This document shows positions 44,854-53,468 of a stretch of DNA of 55,483 nt, piece by piece. The stretch spans positions 1 through 55,483 of the forward strand of contig JAPSGR010000008.1 of assembly GCA_031177355.1 (NCBI GenBank), read 5' to 3'. Numbering within the stretch: the stretch's first letter is position 1; each line of letters begins with the position of its first letter. The notes below the pieces were generated by a model. It searched no databases. It worked only from the letters and a program-made list of their open reading frames with translations, and had not been told where the DNA came from. The stretch comes from Candidatus Nitrosocosmicus sp. (GTDB lineage Archaea; Thermoproteota; Nitrososphaeria; Nitrososphaerales; Nitrososphaeraceae). A program made the translations under genes and the position numbers.

Positions 44854-46617
44854 TTGTCCCGCGCAGATACTATTCTTGAACTGGTAAAGACTTCGTATTC
44901 ATCTAAACCGTCATTCACAGATGCTTATTACTTTGGAGTACCCAAAAATTACAAAGAAATAAAGACGCTCAGAGATCTTTTAGAGATAAATTACAAATAC
45001 AATTCCACGAAAAACCAACTTAGAGAAAATCTCATTACCAGAATCAAAAATAATGATAACCCTTTTATTGGAATAATAGGGTTTGACGATACTGTTATAC
45101 CCGCTATAAAGAGAGGACTGCTTGCAGGACACGATATCCTATTTGTGGGTCATATTGGACAAGGCAAAACTAAATTAGCAGAACTCGTGTCAGAACAACT
45201 CCTTTCTCCGATTCCGATCGTTGAAGGAACCTTGACAAATGATATACCCACCGAGATGCCATACACACAACTTGTTGATTTGATAAATGGAAAAGATATC
45301 GATAAGAAAGCACCAGAATTCTTTGTCTCAAAAGACTGTGAAGAAATAATCAAAAACAATGGACTGGATACTAAAATCAGATGGATTGACGGAAAGCAAA
45401 GATACAGGTATGTATTAGCAACACCAGATATCTCAGTAAAAGATCTGGTCGGTCAAATAGATGTAGTAAAGATAATAAAAAAAGGAATAGAATTATACGA
45501 TATCGACTCTTATTCTCCAGGTTACCTCTTACAAGCACGGTATGGAATCCTTTGCCTCGATGAACTGCCTGTGCTTGATCCTAGAAAACAAGTTACCTTG
45601 CTGAGTGTATTGCAAGAAGGAAGATTTACTACCGGAGCGTATCCAGTGTTTTTTAAACCTGACGTCAAAATCATTGCTACTGCAAATCCCATGGATTATA
45701 CTCATTCAGGAAAAATTATCGAACCTCTGGCCGATAGGCTGAAGAGTCATATAGAAACCCACTATCCCAATACTATTGAAGATGAAACATTGATTTTATT
45801 ACAGGAAATGGATATGCTAAATAGAAATCAGAAAAGCACATTTCTCCCAATTTTTATACTAAAAACAGTTACCAAAATTTTTCAAAAAATTAGAAACCAC
45901 CCAGATATAAATAGCGATAGAGGAGTAAGCGTCAGGTCAACAATTCATTCATTAGAAGCAATAGTTGGTGAGGTTGAAAACAGACGGTCTCTTATTAATA
46001 ACGTTATTTCTATACCCAGGTATTCTGATTTACACTGTATATTTCAGTCCTCAAAATTTGAACTTGATGAGATTGAGGACACCTCTGAGAATAGAGCAGA
46101 ATTTCTCGATAATATAATTAATCAAGTAATCCAAGAAACATCTTTGAATTTTTTCAACGGCTTTTTTAAGTCGCCTGAACTTGTGGATATAAAAAATGAC
46201 TTTAAGGGTAAAACATTTACCATTCTCCAAAATCAATATAAAAACGACAATACTAATTTACAGAATGGTCTAGAATCAAAGTCAACTAAGTCACCTAAAT
46301 CATTACTTTATAGTGAGCAGTTAAAACAATTTCCCTTGCTAAAAAAGGTTGTCAAAAGAACAGTACAACAAATAAAAAAAGAACAAAATGATTTTACATA
46401 TTTGGCTAAACATTATGGTATCAAAAAGAATTTGGAATACATAGAGTTCAAAGATCTTTTTGAAGAAAGTGGTGATAAAGATAGCAAAAATGCCGCTGTG
46501 ACAGTAGAAGAAGAAGAGATTTGTGCGGCGGCAACTGAACTGCTTCTAGAGTATCTAAGGTTTACATCCCCGCCCATATTAGACAAAAAAGAAGATACTT
46601 TTGAAATCAGTGTGTAA
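44854..46617 (+). CDS. ChlI/MoxR-like AAA+ ATPase
   Basis: A 587-residue AAA+ protein from a TTG start, larger than usual for the class. It has an N-terminal helical part (1-70), Walker A GHIGQGKT (99-106), Walker B GILCLDE with LPVLDPRKQVTLLSVLQEGRFTTG (231-260), sensor 1 ATANPMDY and arginine finger LADRLKSH. The inserts between Walker A and B resemble Mg-chelatase ChlI. A long C-terminal part (about 400-587) is charged and unlike ChlI. A VWA partner follows after 5 bases. It is the second AAA+/VWA pair in the window. Confidence 0.83.
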   Translation: MSRADTILELVKTSYSSKPSFTDAYYFGVPKNYKEIKTLRDLLEINYKYNSTKNQLRENLITRIKNNDNPFIGIIGFDDTVIPAIKRGLLAGHDILFVGHIGQGKTKLAELVSEQLLSPIPIVEGTLTNDIPTEMPYTQLVDLINGKDIDKKAPEFFVSKDCEEIIKNNGLDTKIRWIDGKQRYRYVLATPDISVKDLVGQIDVVKIIKKGIELYDIDSYSPGYLLQARYGILCLDELPVLDPRKQVTLLSVLQEGRFTTGAYPVFFKPDVKIIATANPMDYTHSGKIIEPLADRLKSHIETHYPNTIEDETLILLQEMDMLNRNQKSTFLPIFILKTVTKIFQKIRNHPDINSDRGVSVRSTIHSLEAIVGEVENRRSLINNVISIPRYSDLHCIFQSSKFELDEIEDTSENRAEFLDNIINQVIQETSLNFFNGFFKSPELVDIKNDFKGKTFTILQNQYKNDNTNLQNGLESKSTKSPKSLLYSEQLKQFPLLKKVVKRTVQQIKKEQNDFTYLAKHYGIKKNLEYIEFKDLFEESGDKDSKNAAVTVEEEEICAAATELLLEYLRFTSPPILDKKEDTFEISV

Positions 46618-46622
46618 CCAAA

Positions 46623-48329
46623 TTGTTTAATAAAGAAATCCAATCCCCTGACTCTGATTCAAAAAATAGAAAACAGCCGTCAGTGCTAAAACCGAAACAG
46701 TTCGTGAAATCTTATCCCACTAAAGGCCAAAGAAAAAAGAACCGGACTACAATATATTATCCAAAATCATTTGAGAATGATTCTAATGATGAAAAAAATA
46801 AGAACAATGACTCAAAATATAATACTGAAGAAATACAGCCACCAGAATACCGACAAGACAACCAACAGACAAAACAGGATATAAAGTCAAGAAATGATTT
46901 ATTAAAAAGGTTTTTTCCTGATATACTCAAGGCAATTGGTAATAAGGCCATAAAGGAAACTCCACCAACTCTTTTAGAGCTAGAAGGTTATTTACAGCAT
47001 TATATTACAGATTTAAATAATAATAATGGCCCTGGGAGAGATATTATAAACTGGCAAAACGGCGCTAACTTGAATGATAGAAGACATGCAAATGTCTCTG
47101 GCACTAAAATGGATACGTCCTCATTATCAACAACTACTTCAAACACTAATTTACGTCAAAGCGGCAGAAGATTTAATCTTGAATTTGAAGGCTCTGATCC
47201 TGCAGAGAACAGCCTTCCAATAGTTACTGAACTGATTAAAAAAGGTTATTTAACAGACTCTGATAAATGGTTAAACAAGAAAGGATTTGTAAAAATGGGA
47301 GAACAAATCCTTGTTGAAATCATAAAATCACTAAAGGCCGACAAACTTGGAATGCATGAAACAAGGTTTACTGGTTATGGTAGCATTATTCAAGAAAGCT
47401 CGAGGAGATTTGAACATGGAAATGAAATTGCAAATATCAACATTAATTCAACAATAAGAAACTTTATAGAAAGATTTCATGATGATGAGAAAAATAAAAG
47501 AGATCAGTTTTCCCCGAGGAAGATTGAATTCCCCCTGGATATATCTTATGAAGACATTGAGATTTACGATACACTAGAAGAGATTCAAATTTCTACAGTA
47601 TATTGCATTGATTTGAGTTCCACTATGAAATATTCTTCAATGTATAATGAACTTAGCAGAATAGAAGCTTCAAAACGAGCTCTTTGGAGTTTGTATATAC
47701 TTAATAAAAAATTCTTTCCGTTGGATTTGGTTCATACCATTGGATTTGGATCAATAGCGACACGAATAGACTCGATAGATATTCCATTCTTAAAGACTTT
47801 TGAACCTAATTCGGATTTTTTACACTACACTAACTACCAATCCGCCTACCGGCTAGCAAAAAAGATTCTAAAGAAAGATGGGGTTAAAAATAAAAGGATA
47901 GTAATGATTACGGATGGGCATCCAAGTGCCTGCTTTATCAATGAAAAGAGTGAACGAGACAAACTATTGAAACAGAGACCATATTCGCACTTTTACAAAC
48001 CAGATCCCGAAAGAATTGGTTCTCAAAATTCCGAAAACAATAGAGTAAGGTTTGACATACATGAAACTCAAACTGTTTACTTATGTTATAGATACAGACA
48101 AATAGACCAGTACATTGGAGAGCAAACTATAATGGAAGCAAAGAAGTTAAAAAGAGATGGAATAGATATCGACACCATTATGGTTAGTGAAGAAGATGCG
48201 TTACTTGATTTTGTAAATGAACTAGCAAAGTCAGTTGATGGAAAATCAATATACATAAACCCAAGAGAGATTGATAAAGTTTTGATTACAGATTATTTGT
48301 CAAACAAAAAGAAATTGATAAAAAGATAA
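46623..48329 (+). CDS. VWA-domain protein, ChlD-like partner
   Basis: A 568-residue protein from a TTG start, five bases behind the AAA+ gene. The N-terminal 110 residues are charged and disordered. A middle domain (about 110-310) includes LLELEGYLQHYI and a helical stretch (SDKWLNKKGFVKMGEQIL). The VWA domain starts near 320 with CIDLSSTMKYS (Asp330, Ser332, Thr334) and MITDGHPSA, so the metal site is intact. Its length and arrangement recall ChlD and bacterial MoxR-VWA partners, but no BchH/CobN-type chelatase is present here. Confidence 0.82.
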   Translation: MFNKEIQSPDSDSKNRKQPSVLKPKQFVKSYPTKGQRKKNRTTIYYPKSFENDSNDEKNKNNDSKYNTEEIQPPEYRQDNQQTKQDIKSRNDLLKRFFPDILKAIGNKAIKETPPTLLELEGYLQHYITDLNNNNGPGRDIINWQNGANLNDRRHANVSGTKMDTSSLSTTTSNTNLRQSGRRFNLEFEGSDPAENSLPIVTELIKKGYLTDSDKWLNKKGFVKMGEQILVEIIKSLKADKLGMHETRFTGYGSIIQESSRRFEHGNEIANININSTIRNFIERFHDDEKNKRDQFSPRKIEFPLDISYEDIEIYDTLEEIQISTVYCIDLSSTMKYSSMYNELSRIEASKRALWSLYILNKKFFPLDLVHTIGFGSIATRIDSIDIPFLKTFEPNSDFLHYTNYQSAYRLAKKILKKDGVKNKRIVMITDGHPSACFINEKSERDKLLKQRPYSHFYKPDPERIGSQNSENNRVRFDIHETQTVYLCYRYRQIDQYIGEQTIMEAKKLKRDGIDIDTIMVSEEDALLDFVNELAKSVDGKSIYINPREIDKVLITDYLSNKKKLIKR

Positions 48330-48436
48330 TATAACAAAGTCTATGATTCCTTTCGGAAGAATTGCAGCATATTCATTATATCAAGCATGGAATTATCCAT
48401 GGCATTAGAACATAAAGAATGGTTTTGAAGTCGACG

Positions 48437-49975
48437 CTAATCTGTACTATTTGTACCGAATAGAGCTTTAAATGGATTAAAGATAGAGCCATTTCCCAAG
48501 GTTAGTAGGTTGCCGCTATTACTAATATTATTATTACTAGTGTTCTTATTTACAATATCATTATTTAGAAGCAGCTGATTAAGCAGTAGCGCAGCTGATT
48601 GATTAGGAGAAGTGGTATTAGTGGTAGGAAGGGAGGATGAAAATAATGATGAGAGATTAAAATCACCCAAAGGACCGGATGCATTCTCTGAAGAGTCAGA
48701 TGAAGAAGAAGAAGGTGACGAAGATGATGACATTGCAAATGGGCCCAAAAGACTCTTCAACTCCAATAGGTTAAATCCTTCTCCTATTGCTCGCGTGTCT
48801 CCTACTGTAGTATTGTCTCGTGAGAGGTTAAACAGATCACCAATTCCAGAGATTGAGCTCTCATTACTTGAAAATGGTGCAAAAGTAGGCTGAGATAAGA
48901 TATTTCCCTTACAAAGACTAGACAATATTTGAATACTGCACAAGGTTTCAGGATTTATAGATCTAAGGTCAGAATTCAATAAGGAACTAAAATTTGTTTG
49001 CATAGAACCTGGTGATGGTATTGATGAATTTGTTAAGAAGTTCTCTATTGTAGATCGGGTTGTTTCATTGAGGCCTAATATATTTAGTATACCGTAGGGA
49101 TTGTTTGTCAGGTTCTTTAAACTCAAAGAAGACAGCAAATCTCCTAGTATTGGCACTTTTTCTTGAATCGTTGCAAAGTCAGTTGAATTGGTTAGGTCTT
49201 TGAGGGATTCGGCCAGACTCATCGTATTAATTTTAAATGAATAGATCATCTTATTTGCAACGGGCAAAGAATTCTGAACGTCATTTGTGTTGACCTCGTA
49301 ATTAAGTATAAATAATTTATTACCAATAATTGTTCCAATCTCGATATCATCGATGCTAGTATTTCCAGAATAGCTCCTTGTTACAAGCTTGTATGCTGGA
49401 TGACCTGAAAGCATAGCATCAGTGGAGGTTTCAACTATGGTAACATCCTCATTCTCCTCTTGTATCGCGTTTGCTTGATCTTCCAAATAAGAACTAAAAT
49501 TTATAGGGCTATCAGATATTGGTGGGTACAATTCCTCAACGTATATGTTAAACCAAGAGATGTAAGTTTGGGGGTAATCACTTCCATCATCGTATGCTGG
49601 AAAGAACGTAACCTGTTTCACAGTTTCATTGGAGTTACTTTCATCAATCAAAAAAGTAGAAGGGTATTTTATTGAAATTCCTATTTCACTATTTTCATAA
49701 TTATTAAAAACTAAGCTATTATTAGTATTAGAAGCAGAACTTGCTAAAGTTGCAACAGAACTTTGTGCAAATGCTGCGCCGAAATTAATTTGAAGACTTT
49801 TGCTGCTGCTAATGTCGCTGCTCTTTGTACTAAAACTGCTTATTTGATTATCATAGTGGCTATTTGCTGGGATCATAGCTCCCAAAATCAACAATGACGA
49901 CAAGAAAAATACTGTTGCAAACGTAATAACAAAAAGAAACGATGAAGAAACAAGTGTCTGTTTTGACTCTACCAT
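48437..49975 (-). CDS. secreted Ser/Asn-rich protein with PsbP-like domain
   Basis: A 512-residue exported protein. A signal peptide or anchor spans about 10-36 and a second hydrophobic patch ends in AAFAQSS. Residues 90-255 resemble the PsbP/MOG1-like fold seen in many archaeal surface proteins: YENSEIGISIKYPSTFLIDE, VTFFPAYDD, LSGHPAYKLVTRSY, NKLFILNYEVN. The rest is Ser/Asn/Leu-rich low complexity, including a long run of Ser and a tail of SNSGNLLTLGNGS. It is likely a cell-surface protein of unknown role. It converges on the VWA gene. Confidence 0.78.
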   Translation of the reverse strand: MVESKQTLVSSSFLFVITFATVFFLSSLLILGAMIPANSHYDNQISSFSTKSSDISSSKSLQINFGAAFAQSSVATLASSASNTNNSLVFNNYENSEIGISIKYPSTFLIDESNSNETVKQVTFFPAYDDGSDYPQTYISWFNIYVEELYPPISDSPINFSSYLEDQANAIQEENEDVTIVETSTDAMLSGHPAYKLVTRSYSGNTSIDDIEIGTIIGNKLFILNYEVNTNDVQNSLPVANKMIYSFKINTMSLAESLKDLTNSTDFATIQEKVPILGDLLSSLSLKNLTNNPYGILNILGLNETTRSTIENFLTNSSIPSPGSMQTNFSSLLNSDLRSINPETLCSIQILSSLCKGNILSQPTFAPFSSNESSISGIGDLFNLSRDNTTVGDTRAIGEGFNLLELKSLLGPFAMSSSSSPSSSSSDSSENASGPLGDFNLSSLFSSSLPTTNTTSPNQSAALLLNQLLLNNDIVNKNTSNNNISNSGNLLTLGNGSIFNPFKALFGTNSTD

Positions 49976-50079
49976 TAGAGAGGGTATAAATTAGAGGCAT
50001 ATAAAATATTTTGCTGTATCAATCCTTAATCTAGTCTATTATAACTTTTTAAAATCGTTCTGATAAATTAGAGTGAGAA

Positions 50080-50769
50080 ATGTCAGATAAAAAGCCTAAT
50101 TTTATTACAGATATTACAAATGAGGATGAACTAGATGAGATAAAAAAGATTGCCGAAATGTTAAATCCTGATGAGAAGGTGCTTGTTGTGGCTAGACAAT
50201 CGAGATTCAAACCCGGCGGATCCCAATTTTCTCCAAATGTTATCTATGCTACAGACAGAAGAATAATATTAAGAGATCCAAGTATGCTTGGATTAAAGCA
50301 GGAAATAATCGATATCCCTTATAACGTAATTACCAATGCAAAAATAGAAAAGGGGTTGTTATCTGCGTCAGTGATCTTTAATGCACCAGGGTTATTCAAT
50401 CCCAATCTTACTAGTAGAGTGCCTTGGGTAAAAAGACTTGAAACTGATGAACATGGAGAAAATGGAGTAATTGATGCAATTCCAAAGAAAAAGGCTGAAG
50501 ACCTAATTGAGGTTATTAGAAATGGAATAACCCAATCAAAGTCTCCCACATCTTCATTTCCTAGTGGTACACCTTCAGTTTACCATCTTCCGGCTGGTCA
50601 CACCCCTGGAAGCCACACCCCCATCTCTCATGCTGATGAATTAAAAAAATTAGCTGATCTGAAAGAAAAGGGTATCATATCTGAAGAAGAGTTTAACAAA
50701 ATGAAAAACAAGATAATTCACGGCGACGTAGGCAACAGTAGCAGTAATAACATTGATGAGGGTAAATAA
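50080..50769 (+). CDS. PH-like and SHOCT domain protein
   Basis: A 229-residue cytosolic protein. Residues 20-150 form a bacterial PH-like domain (LNPDEKVLVVARQSRF, VIYATDRRIILRDPS, IPYNVITNAKIEKG). A Pro/Ser/His linker follows (TPSVYHLPAGHTPGSHTP). A short SHOCT motif closes it (DELKKLADLKEKGIISEEEFNKMKNKII). SHOCT segments mediate oligomerisation and often accompany PH-like or membrane proteins. The role may be membrane or stress related, which I cannot narrow down. Confidence 0.82.
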   Translation: MSDKKPNFITDITNEDELDEIKKIAEMLNPDEKVLVVARQSRFKPGGSQFSPNVIYATDRRIILRDPSMLGLKQEIIDIPYNVITNAKIEKGLLSASVIFNAPGLFNPNLTSRVPWVKRLETDEHGENGVIDAIPKKKAEDLIEVIRNGITQSKSPTSSFPSGTPSVYHLPAGHTPGSHTPISHADELKKLADLKEKGIISEEEFNKMKNKIIHGDVGNSSSNNIDEGK

Positions 50770-50806
50770 CCAAGAACTCTGGAGTCTAAATTTCAGGTGA
50801 ATAGGT

Positions 50807-50850
50807 AAAAAGAAAGGAGGAGGAGAAGGAGGAGAAGGAGAAAAAGAGGG
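50807..50850 (+). other. 44-base polypurine tract
   Basis: Every base from 50807 to 50850 is A or G, with GGAGGA and GAAGGAG units repeated. It lies in the 145-base gap between the PH-SHOCT gene and the membrane-protein/regulator pair. Such mirror-like purine tracts can form triplex DNA, and the GGAGG cores could mimic ribosome-binding sites. Confidence 0.8.
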
Positions 50851-50914
50851 CAGGCAATAAATCAAAGGAATTGACTACTATTAATGAGTTTAACAAAAGA
50901 GCTAGTCACCTTTA

Positions 50915-51448
50915 GTGGGTAGTTATAGATACCTAAGTAATTATTTCTTTTATTATCTTCAATGTTTGTTTTATCTTTGTACCAAATTATTTTTAAACGA
51001 CAATCCCGATAGTCTATGTAAATTGCTTAAAGGAGAAAATAACATCTTTAGAGACAGTTTTTTACGTCTTTTGAGTAACAAGTCCAATCTGTTTTTAATC
51101 TTGTCAATTTCAGTTCTCACTATTGTGATTTATCCTATTATTATGCCCCATTTAACCCACCCTTCGATGATTTACCACATTATCTTACACATGATTAGTT
51201 TTGATGTGGCACTTTTTTTGACGACTATTTCATTTATTTCTTTTAAAAAGACAAAGAGTAAAAAAATACTCTTTACTGCACTAAGCTTTGGATTCTTATT
51301 ATGTACAGAATTACTTTATCTGCTCCAATCAAGTAACCTGCTTGGAGCTTTCTATATACCTCTAATAGAAGTTGAATTCCCTCATGTATTACTGTTAATC
51401 ATGTTGGGTTTGTTTGCTGCGGGTGTTTTGAGGATAGAGAGAAAATGA
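50915..51448 (+). CDS. membrane protein paired with wHTH regulator
   Basis: Up to 177 residues from a GTG start. Four hydrophobic segments span about 58-80, 85-108, 118-137 and 150-172; the N-terminal 55 residues also hold a Tyr/Phe/Leu-rich stretch. It contains HLTHPSMIYHIILHMI, with several His at a membrane edge, and ends LRIERK. Its stop overlaps the start of a two-wHTH regulator by 4 bases, so the two are co-translated and may form a membrane sensor/regulator pair. The family is not known to me. Confidence 0.65.
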   Translation: MGSYRYLSNYFFYYLQCLFYLCTKLFLNDNPDSLCKLLKGENNIFRDSFLRLLSNKSNLFLILSISVLTIVIYPIIMPHLTHPSMIYHIILHMISFDVALFLTTISFISFKKTKSKKILFTALSFGFLLCTELLYLLQSSNLLGAFYIPLIEVEFPHVLLLIMLGLFAAGVLRIERK

Positions 51449-51993
51449 AGGTAAATTCCGTCTACAAGGATAAGGAAATTGGATTTGATGGGGATAACAG
51501 AAGCACAATATTAAAAATTATTAACTCGTTTCCTGGTATAAGATATAGAGATATTCTGAGGTTAACTAATCTTAACAACGGGACTCTATCTCATCATTTG
51601 TCTACTTTGGAGAAACGGGCAATGATAAAGATTGGAAGAACTGAAAATAGTAATATTACCAGATATTATCCAGCCTCTACACCTTCTAATGAGACGCTTA
51701 TTTTGAATTATTTGAAAATAAAGACGACAAAAAATATAATTTTGATGCTTCAACAAACCGATCAAGCCACTTTTAATGAAATTGTAGATCATATTAAGAA
51801 GGCTCCATCTACTACATCATGGAATTTAAAACGGTTGGTTGATTCAAAAATTGTAGGAAGAAAAAGAGGCCAAAACGTTTCCTTATTTTTTCTTTGCAAT
51901 AAGGAGTTAGTTAAAAAGTTGGTTGCAGAGAATAATAAGAGTTTACTTGACAGGAGCATTGACAATTACATTTCCATAATTGATGATTTGTAA
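51445..51993 (+). CDS. two-domain winged-helix transcriptional regulator
   Basis: A 182-residue DNA-binding protein. Residues 22-75 form a winged helix (STILKIINSFPGIRYRDILRLTNLNNGTLSHHLSTLEKRAMIKIGR, read across helices and wing). Residues 95-150 form a second one (IILMLQQTDQATFNEIVDHIKKAPSTTSWNLKRLVDSKIVGRK). The HLSTLE and NLKRLV helices are the presumed recognition helices. Two-wHTH proteins of this kind are frequent in Nitrososphaerales. It is coupled to the membrane protein by an ATGA overlap. Confidence 0.85.
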   Translation: MKVNSVYKDKEIGFDGDNRSTILKIINSFPGIRYRDILRLTNLNNGTLSHHLSTLEKRAMIKIGRTENSNITRYYPASTPSNETLILNYLKIKTTKNIILMLQQTDQATFNEIVDHIKKAPSTTSWNLKRLVDSKIVGRKRGQNVSLFFLCNKELVKKLVAENNKSLLDRSIDNYISIIDDL

Positions 51994-52047
51994 TAATTAG
52001 ATATATTATCAGGCGAGCAGGATGCAGGCTCAACTATACGCATAAGC

Positions 52048-52078
52048 ATCATAGCAGAGGTTGTGCTGCTGCCATGAT
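52048..52078 (+). other. possible stem-loop in an intergenic region
   Basis: Arms ATCATAGCAG and CTGCCATGAT pair over ten positions with one mismatch and an 11-base loop. The region is GC-richer than the surrounding DNA and lies in a 200-base gap with no gene. It could be a structured RNA, a terminator for the regulator gene or chance. Confidence 0.3.
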
Positions 52079-52194
52079 CGGCCAATTGACAAATTATTCT
52101 ATTAATGTTATGTTAGTTAGGGTTGAACAGTGACTAATATAGATAAAGGGGTCGGTGACACACATATTAATGTCATCTGTAACAGACCTATTTT

Positions 52195-52626
52195 ATGACT
52201 CATAAATCTATCCGAGACGATGATGACGATAAGTTAACAGGCGACAAACTAGAATATCTATTCAAACAGCAAAAATCCCTTATCAGCCAGGACTATTCTC
52301 AATACGATTACGATAAAAATGGCCAACTTCCAGAAAATAAGATGAAGAGACTATATGACGTTAGTGAACCATTTTCCGGTTACAGGATCTTTATGCTTTC
52401 CTCTGCACTACTGCATGAAGTTGTAGAGCTCCAGAGAGAGACGGGCTGGAAATGGTGGAAAACAGATAAAGGAATAAAAGACCAAAGAGTCAAAGAAGAA
52501 GTCATTGATCTATGGCATTTTTTAATCCAATTATCAATTGAAGTTGGACTAGACCCCGAGCTTTTAGTATCAAAATATATTGAAAAAAACAAAGAAAATA
52601 CCAAAAGACAGCAACAAGGTTATTGA
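52195..52626 (+). CDS. dUTPase/MazG-like nucleotide pyrophosphohydrolase
   Basis: A 143-residue helical protein. Helix motifs LLHEVVELQRETGWKWWK and EEVIDLWHFLIQLSIEVGLD carry paired Glu and Asp in the order found in the all-alpha NTP pyrophosphatases (dimeric dUTPase, MazG). These Glu/Asp clusters bind Mg for hydrolysing dUTP or related nucleotides. The first 55 residues are charged and variable. The dUTPase branch is favoured by DLWHFL, which corresponds to the D-x-LHF pattern. Confidence 0.7.
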   Translation: MTHKSIRDDDDDKLTGDKLEYLFKQQKSLISQDYSQYDYDKNGQLPENKMKRLYDVSEPFSGYRIFMLSSALLHEVVELQRETGWKWWKTDKGIKDQRVKEEVIDLWHFLIQLSIEVGLDPELLVSKYIEKNKENTKRQQQGY

Positions 52627-52723
52627 TTTGACTTAAATTGGAATGCAAAAAACATTAAGGTTGATCAGAATTGTGAAACAAAGTTTGGGAGACCCAATCA
52701 CTACAACAATATAGTTTGGCATA

Positions 52724-53119
52724 TTAACCTAAAATTTCTATTTCTTCATATTGTCCTTTAACAGCTAAAAAAAACAGATCGTCTTCAAAGATTAAGAGCC
52801 AATCACTCAATCCAATAACAGGTAATTTTCTTACCAAAAGGCGTGAATCCTTTAGAGTCGTTTGAATGAATATATGTGGAGGATACTCCTCTCCTGACCT
52901 TAGGCGGCTGAGGTCACCTTGTAACTTAATTCCTCTACTTCCAGATTGAATGTTTAATTTTCTTATGTTACCCTCTCTATCCGCGATTTTAGCAGTAACA
53001 TAACTTTGACCAATGTCAAAATCTAAATTAAAAGACAACTTTACCTTACAATTCTTACTCTGGGGGACATGTTTGTGAAGAATTTCAGATTCTTCATCAA
53101 AATAAAGGTTATTGCTCAA
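52724..53119 (-). CDS. hypothetical protein
   Basis: A 131-residue, beta-rich soluble protein with regularly spaced strands (CKVKLSFNLDFDIGQSYVTAKI; RKLNIQSGSRGIKL; HIFIQTTLKDSRLL; WLLIFEDDLFFLAVK). This suggests a small barrel or sandwich. I do not recognise a family. It converges on the dUTPase-like gene with about 100 bases between the stops. Confidence 0.6.
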   Translation of the reverse strand: MSNNLYFDEESEILHKHVPQSKNCKVKLSFNLDFDIGQSYVTAKIADREGNIRKLNIQSGSRGIKLQGDLSRLRSGEEYPPHIFIQTTLKDSRLLVRKLPVIGLSDWLLIFEDDLFFLAVKGQYEEIEILG

Positions 53120-53468
53120 TAATAAGTTGAATCATTAATCATTTAAAAGAACTTTCATAGACAATGTTATAATAACCAGCGCTATTCAATTCCTAAACCA
53201 TGATTATAATTCAAATATTGATAAGAACAACGACATTAGGAATAAAAGTTTGGAGAGATTATCAATTCCCGAGGCATTTATTTTAAATAATGTATGCATG
53301 AAGCATTAATTTATTAAATAAGGGAAGAGCTAAAAACCATTACACCTTATTTGCTGACAATATTTTCTATCTAGTGATTCCCAATGTTAATATTTGCATC
53401 CATATAAATAGAAAATAACTAGAGGAATAGAGAGAGGGGAATAAGAAGAGGGCATGCTGTGAGTAAAA
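53120..53468. other. gene-free stretch upstream of the GNAT gene
   Basis: About 350 bases with no convincing gene. The last 40 bases are purine-rich (AGAGAGAGGGGAATAAGAAG). The promoter of the GNAT-amidohydrolase pair should be in this gap. Confidence 0.4.

Noticed and set aside
48612-48893. Acidic plus-strand ORF
   Set aside because: It is the antisense of the Ser-rich stretch of the secreted PsbP-like protein; Ser codons read backwards give Glu/Asp.
50650-50865. Minus-strand ORF with Pro/Ser-rich start
   Set aside because: Its Pro/Ser residues come from the polypurine tract read on the other strand, and the rest is antisense to the SHOCT end.
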